Positions 1-11,303 of a stretch of 64,000 nt of DNA are shown in pieces. Within the stretch, counting starts at the first letter, position 1. The number at the start of each line of letters is the position of its first letter. The stretch spans positions 5,323,501-5,387,500 of the forward strand of contig NC_092575.1 in NCBI RefSeq assembly GCF_037975245.1, read 5' to 3'. Both the position numbers and the translations under genes were made by a program. The notes beneath the pieces were generated by a model. It saw only the letters and a program-made list of their open reading frames with translations, ran no database searches and was not told the DNA's origin. Source of the DNA: Apostichopus japonicus (lineage: Eukaryota; Echinodermata; Holothuroidea; Aspidochirotida; Stichopodidae).

Positions 1-492
1 ATGGTTATGAGTATTATCTTACAGGATAAGGGTAATAGTAAGTTTTATTTTCACTGTTCTTTTTAAGTCGGGGGTAAGGGTGCGGGGGGGGGGGGCACCA
101 ATGCCAATCATAACCCGTGCACCGGTGGTCATTGAGGTCAGTTTACAGGAGTGGTTCATTTCCAATGTTCCCAATTAAAGTTGAGATCAAGTTTCATTAC
201 AATGTAGGTAAGCCGACTTTCATTTAATATGATATGGCTATCTATTTTTAATTTCAATTTTTCTATGCTCAATGACACATGATATAGACAGACCTACAAC
301 TTCAGAAAATAAAGGATATAAACAGACCCTTGTTTGACGGAGTGATGATTAACTGAAATATTTCGAGATTTGAGGGTTTGGCCCTTGTTCAGAAGGCTGT
401 CAGTGTTAATTAGATTAGCTGATCATTTCTGAATATATTCAAGAGGAGCTTTGCTTAAGAATCAATATGTTATACAATATCATGTGTCTCAG

Positions 493-515
493 ATTATGTG
501 GACGGTCCACATAAT
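493..515. repeat. Recurrent 23-bp palindrome (ATTATGTGGAC half-site)
   Basis: Half-site ATTATGTGGAC, one central G, then the exact reverse complement. Perfect or near-perfect copies also lie near 1131, 1466, 1798, 2127, 2471, 3644, 4289 and 7327. Half-sites occur again, in both orientations, between 45,222 and 45,445. The recurrence outside the tandem unit (7327 and 45.2 kb) suggests it belongs to a dispersed element, for example the end or centre of a MITE, not only to this satellite. Confidence 0.75.
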
Positions 516-949
516 ACGCTCATATACTTACGATTATATATTCCAATTGAGATTACGTGTGTTACAAAAAAAAAAACGTTAATACTACTATCCAAATACA
601 TTCTATAGACCAAAAGAAAATATTTAGGTTGTGATCTTTCTTAACAAGCTGCTTTTAAGACAATTATTATGTGAACGGTCAACAGTATTATCATACTAAT
701 ATTAAGGGTTAAGGATTAGGGTTATTCTTTCGGGTTTCCTATAATAATCCTAACCCATGTAACGAGGATTGTTGATGCTTGCTTACACTTTTTTCTTTCC
801 AATGTTCCCAAATAAAGTTTTGTTAAGACTATATTAGCCTAAAGGTAAACCGTATGACATGCAAAAATATATGTTTATTTGATAAAGTTATCTGTTTTTA
901 ATATAAATCTTTATATGCTCAATGATACATGATTTCAACAGATCTATGA

Positions 950-2340
950 GTTCAGTAATTAAAGGATATAAACAGACCCATATTTGACGGGTTGATTCCT
1001 TCCTGAATCTGTCGATTATTTGGTGCGGGGTCTTTCCTATGAACGGTTATTTTGAATTAATAGAGTTCATCAATTTTCAACCCTAATTTTGGTTTATAAT
1101 CAATAAACAATACAATGAAATGTGTATAAGATTGTGTGGACGGTCCACATAATCCGCTCGTACACTTACGATTATATATTCCAATTGAGATTACGTGTGT
1201 TACAGAAAAAAAAATGTTAATACTTCTATATGAATATATTAAATACATTCAATACACATGATTTAAACAGATCTACGAGTTCGGTAAATACAGGATATAA
1301 AACAGACCCATATTTGACGGGTTGATTCCTTCCTGAATCTATTGATATTTGGAGCGGGGTCTTTCCTAAGAACATAGTTATTTTGAATTAATAGAGTTCA
1401 TCAATTTTCAACCCTAATTTTGGTTTATAATCAATAAACAATACAATGAAATGTGTATAAGATTGTGTGGACGGTCCACATAATCCGCTCGTACACTTAC
1501 GATTATATATTCCAATTGAGATTACGTGTGTTACAGAAAAAAAAAATGTTAATACTTCTATATGAATATATTAAATACATACAATACACATGATTTAAAC
1601 AGATCTACGAGTTCTGTAAATACAGGATATAAAACGGACCCATATTTGACGGGTTGATTCCTTACTGAATCTGTCGATATTTGGCGCGGGGTCTTTCCTA
1701 AGAACATAGTTATTTTGAATTAATAGAGTTCATCAATTTTCAACCCTAATTTTGGTTTATAATCAATAAACAATACAATGAAATGTGTATAAGATTGTGT
1801 GGACGGTCCACATAATCCGCTCGTACACTTACGATTATATATTCCAATTGAGATTACGTGTGTTACAGGAAAAAAAAATGTTAATACTTCTATATGAATA
1901 TATTAAATACATTCAATACACATGATTTAAACAGATCTACGAGTTCGGTAAATACAGGATATAAAACAGACCCATATTTGACGGGTTGATTCCTTACTGA
2001 ATCTGTCGATATTTGGCGCGGGGTCCTTCCTTAGAACACAGTTATTTTGAATTAATATAGTTGATAAATTTAAATCCCTAATTTTTGTTTATAGTCAATA
2101 AAAAATAATGAAATGTGTATAAGATTATGTGGACGGTCCACATAATCCGCTCGTACACTTACGATTATATATTCCAATTGAGATTACGTGTGTTACAGAA
2201 AAAAAGACGTTTATACTTCTATTATGAATATATTAAATACATTCAATACACATGATTTAAACAGATCACGAGTTCTGTAAATACAGGATATAAAACAGAC
2301 CCATATTTGACGGGTTGATTCCTTACTGAATCTGTCGAGA
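950..2340. repeat. 331-bp tandem repeat, about four units
   Basis: The marker TTTGACGGGTTGATTCC recurs near 983, 1313, 1644, 1976 and 2307, giving a period of about 331 bp. Each unit holds the GTGGAC/GTCCAC palindrome and a GATTACGTGTGTTACA block. Units differ by a few per cent, so the array is young or homogenised. No open frame is kept between units. Confidence 0.85.
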
Positions 2341-3149
2341 TTTGAGGGTGTGTAGCCCTTATTCAGAAGACCGTTATTGTGAATTAATGTACTTGATTAA
2401 TTTTTAATATTTTCAATTATACGGTTTTGGTTTAGAATCAATAAACAATACAACATCATACGTATAATATAATGTGGACGATCCACATAAACCGATTATA
2501 CAATTACGATTATATATTTCAATTGAGATGACGTGGGTTATTAAACAAAAACGTCAATACTACTGTTGCATTCCGGGGGCCCATTAGCATAGCAGAGAAT
2601 ACTGTCAAAAGTTCCTTTATGGAAATGTCGTGGTTAGCTTGTGTATCAATTAATCGTAGTAAAAAGAGACCGGGCCATATTACAATTACAAGAAAATAAA
2701 AAATCTATGCGTACAAGAATTTAGTATATGTGAATGCAAGTTTACAATGTAGATTAATTTTCAAAACCTGTGCAAATGGTGACACTCTGGTACATATACT
2801 AAGCAATAAAACAATACAACATGTGACGTAAAATCTCTTTAACTATTTCATGAACAACAACAACAACATTATCCCCCTCAACATATGCAGATATGTCGTA
2901 GACATTAAACTCACTGGTAATACCGATTTACTTAACCCATAACTCTCTTAATTAGACTATAAAACACATCAATAAGCATTTAACCCTCCTAAATTACATA
3001 CCACTTGACTATAAATATTCATGACATGGCTGGCTATGTAGTTCAATGCACAGCTTACTACGGATGAGTATAAAAACCATTCACGTTACACTACTATCCT
3101 AATACACACTATTGTCTTAACAGCTTCGTTTTAAACAATTAATATTTGA

Positions 3150-4620
3150 ATGGTTATGAGTATTATCTTACAGGATAAGGGTAATAGTAAGTTTTATTTT
3201 CACTGTTCTTTTTATGTCGGGGGTAAGGGTGCGGGGGGGGGGGGGGCACCAATGCCAATCATAACCCGTGCACCGGTGGTCATTGAGGTCAGTTTACAGG
3301 AGTGGTTCATTTCCAATGTTCCCAATTAAAGTTGAGATCAAGTTTCATTACAATGTAGGTAAGCCGACTTTCATTTAATATGATATGGCTATCTATTTTT
3401 AATTCCAATTTTTCTATGCTCAATGACACATGATATAGACAGACCTACAACTTCAGAAAATAAAGGATATAAACAGACCCTTGTTTGACGGAGTGATGAT
3501 TAACTGAAATATTTCGAGATTTGAGGGTTTGGCCCTTGTTCAGAAGGCTGTCAGTGTTAATTAGATTAGCTGATCATTTCTGAATATATTCAAGAGGAGC
3601 TTTGCTTAAGAATCAATATGTTATACAATATCATGTGTCTCAGATTATGTGGACGGTCCACATAATACGCTCATATACTTACGATTATATATTCCAATTG
3701 AGATTACGTGTGTTACTAAAAAAAAAAACGTTAATACTACTATCCAAATACATTCTATAGACCAAAAGAAAATATTTAGGTTGTGATCTTTCTTAACAAG
3801 CTGCTTTTAAGACAATTATTATGTGAACGGTCAACAGTATTATCATACTAATATTAAGGGTTAAGGATAAGGGTTATTCTTTCGGGTTTCCTATAATAAT
3901 CCTAACCCATGTAACGAGGATTGTTGATGCTTGCTTTCATTTTTTCTCCCCAATGTTCCTAAATAAAGTTTTGTTAAGAATATATTAACCTAAAGGTAAA
4001 CCGTATGACATGCCAAAAAATATATATTTGATAAAGTTATCTGTTTTTAAAATTAATCTTTCTATGCTCAATGATACATGATTTAAACAGATCTACGAAT
4101 TAGTAATCAGTAATTAAAGGATATAAAACAGAACTATATTTGACGGGTTGATTCCTTCCTGAATCTGCCGATATTTGGTGCGGGGTCCTTCCTTAGAACA
4201 CAGTTTTTTTGAATTAATAGAGTTCATCAATTTTCAACCCTAATTTTGGTTTATAATCAATAAATAATACAATGAAATGTGTATAAGATTATGTGGACGG
4301 TCCACAGAATCCGCTCATACACTTACGATTATATATTCCAATTGAAATTACTGTGTTACAACAACAAAAAAGACGTTAATACGATGTGATTACTTTCAAT
4401 GCATTCAATACACAGATCTACAACTTCGGAAAATAAAGGATATAAACAGACGCTGACCCTTGTTTAACGGAGTGATGATTAAGTGAAACATTTATATATC
4501 TATATTGAATTTGAGTTTTTCTACGCTCAATGACACATGATATAGACAGATCTACAACTTCGGAAAATAAACGATATAAACAGACCCTTGTTTGACGGAG
4601 TGATGATTCCATGAAATCAG
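3150..4620. repeat. 3.15-kb duplicated block, copy 2 (shorter)
   Basis: Repeats bases 1 to ~1000 at offset 3149 with a few substitutions and small indels. It then has only one 331-bp-type unit (about 4130-4380), followed by two short copies of a unit with ATAAAGGATATAAACAGAC near 4430 and 4567. The duplication is therefore recent in its left part and rearranged in its right part. No gene seen. Confidence 0.8.
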
Positions 4621-5040
4621 GGACGTAGCTAAGGCCTGATCATTAGGCGGGGGGGGGGGGGGGAGTGGCTGAAATTCCAACTGGATAGGTTTTGGAGCCA
4701 TAAAATTCCGGCTGTTGTTTGTTCTCCTACCCCCCCCCCCCCCCCTGCTCTACTCGCCAACATTCACATATTGAATACCACTGGCCCTCACTTCACAAAC
4801 TTACATAAACACTCTGGTTAAGCAAAGCAGGTAAGCAACTAAGTAAAGTTATCTGCTTGAAGGCTTTATAGACTACTGACTACAAAAGGTATGTTAATGT
4901 AACAAAGGGGAAAACTTTTTATTTTCAACAAATTATATTCGATGACAAAGTGAGTTACCAAAAATACAGAGCTTTTATTGGCACGCTTAATATTTTTTCT
5001 TTGGGGGGGGGGGGTGGGTGGGGGAAATTTATTACTCACA
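4621..5040. other. Spacer with G- and C-homopolymer tracts
   Basis: Runs of ~15 G (about 4650), ~15 C (about 4731) and G-rich GGGGTGGGTGGGG (about 5005) sit in otherwise AT-rich sequence. They could form quadruplex-like structures and are prone to length error in assembly. No gene seen. Confidence 0.6.
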
Positions 5041-5042
5041 TG

Positions 5043-5107
5043 AAATGTTTTAATTGTTCACTTCATTCCAACTGATCATTCGGAATGAAGTGAACAATTA
5101 AACATTT
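5043..5107. repeat. Long hairpin, ~26-bp arms
   Basis: The left arm contains AATTGTTCACTTCATTCC. The right arm is its reverse complement, with a loop of about 12 bases. Only one T insertion separates the extended arms. Fragments of the right arm with CATTTTGCAGAAAA recur four times between 5103 and 5290, so the hairpin grades into a degenerate tandem repeat. Confidence 0.8.
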
Positions 5108-5654
5108 TGCAGAAAAATGTTGAGTTGACGAGTTACGATAAGTTGGCAATTAAACACATTGAACATTTTGCAGAAAATGTTTCAATTGCTCAGATGGAAT
5201 GAAGTGAACGATCGGAAATTTTGCAGAAAATTGTCAAACTGACGAGATAATGATAAGTTATCAATTAAACATTTTTCAGAAAATTGTTCAATTGATCAGT
5301 TAAAGCAACTGAGCAATCCAACATTTTCTGATTTTTGATAACATTTTATCTTGTTACTGAAAAATGTCAAATTATGGGCCAAAGTTTTTGTTATGTTGAT
5401 GGCACTTTTAAGCTTCCGTAGATTAGCATCAGCGTTTTTTGTATACATAGAGACAATGTATATCTTGAACTTACTTGAAGCTAGCGAAGTGGGAGTATTC
5501 AAAATCATACGAAGTTTTGTATGGTGGAGTATAAAGATCGCGTGATAGAATTTCTCAATGTGACAAGGAAAACGTGGTAAAATTGACTGATTGAAGGTCA
5601 ATCTTGACCGAAAATTTTAGTTCACTCACAAATTACAAGAATATGTGAAAATTA

Positions 5655-5712
5655 GAGTGCGACAGTCGGAAAAATGAGAGTGCGACAGTCGGAAATTCAG
5701 ACTGTCGCACTC
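5655..5712. repeat. Direct plus inverted 13-bp repeat
   Basis: GAGTGCGACAGTC occurs at 5655-5667 and 5678-5690, and its exact inverse at 5700-5712. The second and third copies form a 13-bp stem with a 9-nt loop. GC content is well above the flanks. Confidence 0.85.
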
Positions 5713-5718
5713 AAATTT

Positions 5719-7630
5719 TCCAAGTATCGTCAGTTTGACCAAGATTTGGGGGGGGGGGGGAGGGTTATCTATTTTTAATTTGAATCTATTTATGCTCAAT
5801 GATACATGAATTAAACAGATCTACCAGTTCGGTTAATAAAGGATATTAACAGTCCCATATTTGACCGGTTTAAGTCTTCCTGTAGAATATCGAGATTTTA
5901 TGGGTGGGCGTCCCTCCCAGATTCTTCTTGTTGTGAATTATAGTAGTTGATAAATGTGTAATATTTTCAATTACGGGTTTGGTTATCTGGAAATGGTATT
6001 TATAGTAAGCAGTATACTTTTCTGTATCCTACATTATATTGCGATGGGTATTTTTCGACTTTTAACGTGCGATTCATCGCTATACGTGCATGATATAGCC
6101 TGGGCCATTAGTATACTTTCTTCGAATATCACTTGACGGCTTCATCAAAGAAATCGGCAGTGCAAAAAACGGACTGTTTAAATCTATCTCTGACTAATCT
6201 ATGAAAAAGGAAATGGACAATGGGAATCGTAAGAGAGAACATCTGAAGCGGGGAGGGGGGGGGGGCGGGGGGTTGTAGGTGGTTGGAAAAGGTTTTGCCC
6301 AAATTTAAGCAGTAAATATACTGAAAAGGTATCAATCCCCTCCCCCAGAAAGTGTTACTTCATTCTTTATTTTCGATGCGAACAATGAAGATTGAGTGTG
6401 CCTGTTATATAACTATATGAAGGTACAAACATAAGCTTTTAGAAAAAACACCAAGTAAACATCGATTTTCATGTTGACAACATCATTTGAATTTCAAGAC
6501 ATCTTTTATATCTACTCGAAATTCGAAGTATTGTTGATTGTTTGTTTATTTATATAGGCCTTTATGTTTAGATGGGGCAAGAAAAAAAAGAAGGTTAAAG
6601 GTATGCTTTACTTAGAATGTCTGAAAACAATTTGGAGAGTCCAGACCTCCAGGAATTAGTACTTTTTTGAAATCTTTACGAAACTTCCCTAACGATAGCG
6701 TGCTTTAAGGGGCCAATGCAGCAGACCTGCCACGAACACGTTAATGCACATGCATATTTGGTTGGTTGCAAACTTTCAGGCACATTTTGAAGCAATAAAT
6801 ACTAAAAAAGGTGTAACGAAAAAATATACAAACAATGATCACTGTATTTATCATCAACATTTAGGAAAACATTGCATGCATTCCATTTCTGTCATTTTGC
6901 AAGCTTATTATTGATCAAAGACTGTCAAAAAATAAAAAAAATTGTACATCATAAATTTCAAGATTGAACATTTGCAGTACTATATATACTTATATGCGGC
7001 TGTGCAATGTCGTTTGTGTTGGTTGTTAGCGATACTGCTGTCATGGTGGTTGAATAACTATCCTCTTCGACATTGTCACGTGTTATGTTTGCTACCTTTT
7101 TAAATATAGGAATAAGTTATGTTGTAACTCTCTAACAGCGTAGAGCAGGAAGCAGAGAACAATGTGAAATTTACAGAACCTTTATAAAAGACATTTTACA
7201 TGGAATTTTTTTTTCGTGTCGATAGCAGCGCCATTTTGACTTCCTCCCTCGCATGATAAATTTCTGACACCTTCAAATAGTTTTGGTTAGGCTTATTTAA
7301 TAATTCAAGATCACGTGTATAAGATTTGTGGACGGTCCACACAATGCTCTCGTATACTCACGATAATATATTCGAAGCGAATTGCTTAGCAAAGATGTTA
7401 ATATAAAAGGAGTTGTATAAAGGTTTACGACACATAAACCATGTTTGTGCCTTCAAATTCTTCTTGAGCAAAGCAAAAGAAAAACCAAGAAAAAGATCAT
7501 ACACAACAAATATTTCAGGTTGCTTTACGTTGGTTTATCTCTTCCAAATAGTTTACAAAGGTTAAATAGAATGAAAGAAGTACAGTGTTACACATGAACA
7601 CAGGACATTGGTCTTGTTTTAATTAACATT
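5719..7630. other. AT-rich spacer, no gene seen
   Basis: Contains poly-G tracts at about 5747 and 6248 and one diverged copy of the GTGGAC palindrome with flank at about 7318-7370. Open frames are under 70 codons and have no recognisable motif or splice-bounded exon. Confidence 0.5.
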
Positions 7631-7631
7631 G

Positions 7632-7857
7632 AATAAAAAAAGGACTACCATTTCAAAATATCAAAATCTAAACTGATATGAACATCAAAACATTTAATGG
7701 AAAAAAGCACTACATCTCAAAATATAAACTGATATGAACATTAAAACATTTAATAACAAAAGCACATCTCAAATATAAACTGATATTGAACATTAAAACA
7801 TTTAATAAAATAAAGTACTACATCTCAAAATATAAACTGATATGAACAACAACAAAG
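7632..7857. repeat. ~55-bp tandem repeat, about four units
   Basis: Units built on CATCTCAAAATATAAACTGA and GAACATTAAAACATTTAATA recur four times with small indels (start about 7640, 7705, 7765, 7813). Confidence 0.75.
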
Positions 7858-8689
7858 AATGGGCAAGACTACACCAATGGTGTTGTCATCTACAGCAAAA
7901 TATATAGTGAAAACCTGCACTCAATTTAATCCCCTGCCTGTCCCCAAAGCCCCTCCCTGCTCACCTCAATACCCAATATTTACTAGTCTTACTAACACAG
8001 TTATAGCAATCAAACTTTCAGCTTTGCATTCATTCAACTGTATGATGTTGACTAAGCTCTGCCCACTAGTTTAATAATATGCATAATCCTACTGACATAT
8101 AATTTGTTCAAAAGTTCCTTTGCACCACATAATACATGCTGTAGGAAAAGGACCATATACATTAGGCAAAAATATAACTATGTCATGTGACGATCTTTCA
8201 ATATGTTATCATCGGACATTAATCACTCATTAATATGAATGACATATATATGCAAAAATGACAGGGGATAAAGGTTATGGTCCAATTGAAATATTTGTAC
8301 CACAATGAGAGACATATGTCTATATAAAAAATATCAATTTTAAATTTTGGCACAAAACAACTTCATTTGCACCATCTTCCATAGTTTACTAATACCTCAG
8401 TTTATTAGTAATGCTATAGATTGAGAAATAATAAGCAGTTTTCCCCAATCCCTTCACCTTTAATTCATTAATTTATTCAGTCCTGAGAGACCTGCAATAG
8501 GTTATCGATATGCCACCATCTGCATCTCTTCTCTTCCAACATGAAGAGTCTCTTCCAATATCATCTGTATCAGTTTGTACAATAATGGGTCAAATATCTT
8601 TTCCAACAGATACATTGTCCTGATTCCCAATAAATTAATTGGGGGATTTTTTTTGGTTAGGACGGGATGAGCTATGAGTTTATATTGGA

Positions 8690-8935
8690 CGGGGTAGATC
8701 TAATATGTGTGAGGTGAACTTAGTTTCCATAGAGTAAATTTATCTTTGATGAAGAAAATTTCTTTTTGAAGAGTACAGTAAGTTTTGATGTGATTTAGTA
8801 AATTTATATTTGATGGAGTAAATTTATTTTTGATATCCACGTAATTGTTTTTATGAAGAAATTTTCTTTTCTATGGAGAAAATTTCTGTAATGTGTAATG
8901 TAATGTAATTTACTTTTTGTTCTTGTTTTTGTGGT
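8690..8935. repeat. Degenerate repeat of GGAGTAAATTTAT / GAAGAAAATTTCT
   Basis: Short related segments alternate about every 25-45 bases (for example GAGTAAATTTATCTTTGATG, then GGAGTAAATTTATTTTTGAT), followed by a GTAATGTAATGTAAT run. Low-complexity origin; no gene. Confidence 0.55.
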
Positions 8936-9578
8936 AATGGCCGTCCATAGCCACTCTCATCCAGCTCAAATAAATGACTTTGTAACTGTTCCAAGTAGTT
9001 ATTTTTGCCCATATATGGTGGCTAAGTCATATGGATGATTTTCAGCTACACATGCCTACAATGCCTCATGCTTCTTTAAACCAGTCAAACAGCTTCCATG
9101 GAGCAAAATAAATTTCCATCTTTTTGGGAATGGCTTCCACCAGGGAGCTGCTTCCATTATTGAGCTCCAAGCAACAGATGACCAGCTCAATGTATTCAGT
9201 TGGAAGGTCTTTATTGCTGTTCAGTTCATTGTGTCCTGTACATAGATGGAGGATCAAAAGAAACAAAAGCAATGTATTTACACAACAAGTTTGGTATAGT
9301 AGATATAGTTATTACCTAAATTAATGCTCCTGAAACAGCAATCAAGTTTTATGATGAATGAATTAGCAGTTCAGAACAGTTTTTATCAAAATAGAAATAA
9401 AAATTATCATTGGGAGAGAAGGCTATTGGTTTGAACCCCAATTGTCATTGCGTCTTCACATTTCAGTAAAGAAATAATCCAGATATGGAGCATATTGTTT
9501 GATATTAAGACATGTGCAGGTACTTAAAAGTTAGGAATTTAAGCCAAGTCAGTATTAAGTGATATACTCCTATCAAAA

Positions 9579-9742
9579 GCAGATCTTACCTTTTTGTCTG
9601 GTAAGACTATTTACTGGGACACTATAGTGGCCATAGTAGCTATAGTGGCCAGCATGTGTGTTATGCAGATCTTACTTTTTGTCTGGAAAGACTATTTACT
9701 GGGACACTATAGTGGCCATAGTGGCTATAGTGGCCAGCATGT
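9579..9742. repeat. 86-bp direct duplication
   Basis: GCAGATCTTAC followed by TTTTTGTCTGG and ACACTATAGTGGCC occurs at 9579 and again at 9665, with very few differences. A 105-codon frame runs through it, but the frame is created by the duplication and the adjoining foldback end. Confidence 0.8.
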
Positions 9743-9841
9743 GCTTGCAAAAAAGCAAAAAGCAAAAAGCAAAAAGAGGGACACTGTAATGGTTAACATT
9801 GAAAATTGGGGTGTCTACAAAGACCTAAGACCTGCAAAAAA

Positions 9842-10305
9842 GGTGACATCCCTATGTTCCGACGTCTCTATGTTCCGAAGTCTCTATGTTCAGAGGAATA
9901 CGTTCCGATAATTTTTTTGGACTAATTTTTTTTACCAACATTTTTTCGTACCCAATTTTTCGGACCCAATTTTTTGGGGGGACTTAATTTTTTGGGACTC
10001 AATTTTTTTGGGGTACTCATGTTTTTTGGGACCAACATTTTTTCTGACGTGACTTGTTAGGACCCACCAATTTTGTTTTCACCAAAAAAAAGGGCCCAAA
10101 GTTTGTTATGACCCAAATAGTGCTTGTCCGAAAAAAAATTTGGTCATGAAAAATTTTAGAGTGAAAAAAAATGTTGGGTCATAAAAATATTTTGGTCCGA
10201 AAAAACTTGGTCCGAAAACATGTTGGTCAAGAATTTTGGTCAAAAAAAATTGTCGGAACATAGAGATGTTGCAACATAGAGACGTCAGAACATAGAGATG
10301 TAACC
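9842..10305. mobile_element. Foldback element family 1, copy 1 (464 bp)
   Basis: The left end GGTGACATCCCTATGTTCCG is matched in inverse by the right end with CATAGAGATGTAACC. Both ends consist of 16-bp modules containing CTATGTTCCGACGTCT. The core is made of T-rich and A-rich arms (GGACC / AATTTTTTGG motifs) that are also complementary, so the whole element can fold on itself. No transposase frame is present, so it is non-autonomous. The flanks do not show the clean 8-bp duplication seen at the two copies in the satellite. Confidence 0.8.
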
Positions 10306-10482
10306 CCTACAAAGCTAAGACCCTATCATCTGCAAAATGAGGACCCTTTTACAAACTAAGACCCCACCTACTGCAATGGCTAGGACTATATTGCTACAAG
10401 TCCTCCTCATCTCAAAGTTCAACGAACGTGTCATAATGATCAGCCCAATGCAAGCTGTGTGAGAGTTTGACCAATACAGTTA

Positions 10483-11303
10483 TTAAAGCAGCATTTTGCG
10501 TTGGGTCGCTTTTTTCCACCTTTTTAACATGTGCATCGATTTTTTTAGATGTATCAATCATAAAACAGCAAACTAAGATACCATCCAAGTGTCACCCTGC
10601 CAAGAGCGTTAATTAGCGAGTAATTAACGATTTATGTCGATAACGAGTAAAAGTGTCCTCGACAAAGTTTTCATATCTCCAAATCCACTAGTTTGAATTC
10701 CACCAATCAGTGAATAGTATGTTTATTCATGAGCGTTTTGCGTTTGGTCGCCGTTTTCTACTTTTTTGACATGTCCATCGAGTTTTTTACATACATCAAA
10801 TCACAAAACATCAAATTAAGATATTAGCCAAGTTTTTCCCTGCCAAAAACGTTAATTGGCGAGTATTCCACATACAAAATTAATCGCATTCAGTTCCCAA
10901 ACCCACTAGTTTGAATTCAACCAATCAGAGATGCAGGTTTAGTTATGAGCCGTTGCTAAAAATAGATTCAAGACTTTGCGTTGGTACAACCAGGGAGTTG
11001 TTATGCAACTCTCTGGTACAACTGCCATATAGACTGTACACAAATCAAGCGTGGTGTTATATTACGTATCTGTCAATGACGTTCGTAGTGTTTAAATATT
11101 CATATTATGGGCGAGGTTTATTGGGTTCCCAACGGAAAATATCTTGGAGAACAACAAAGTTGAAAGTTGCAATTTTTTCGACTTTCATGCCACCATTTGA
11201 AGTAAAATATAAATTGATAAGCTAGTTATGTATGTCGTTATGGCATAGTGGAGTCAGTGAGGTTGAGAAAAATCATAGAAAAGGACGCAAAATGCTGCTT
11301 TAA
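10483..11303. mobile_element. TTAA-flanked MITE with AGCAGCATTTTGCG termini
   Basis: TTAA at 10483-10486 is followed by AGCAGCATTTTGCG. The right end has the exact inverse, CGCAAAATGCTGCT, followed by TTAA at 11300-11303. TTAA duplications are typical of piggyBac-type and related elements, but a TA target (Tc1/mariner type) cannot be excluded because the TIR abuts A/T. Inside are two ~240-bp imperfect direct copies (about 10,488-10,720 and 10,728-10,930), each ending near CCACTAGTTTGAATTC. No transposase seen. Confidence 0.7.

Larger units (their letters stand above)
1..3149. repeat. 3.15-kb duplicated block, copy 1
   Basis: The window opens inside a block whose first ~940 bases recur almost unchanged from 3150 (offset 3149), including the poly-G tract near 85 and the flanking GTGCACCGGTGG motif. 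Copy 1 is longer in its middle because it holds a 331-bp tandem array (about 950-2340). The remainder (2340-3149) is AT-rich with no supportable gene. No coding potential is seen beyond short chance frames on either strand. Confidence 0.85.
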
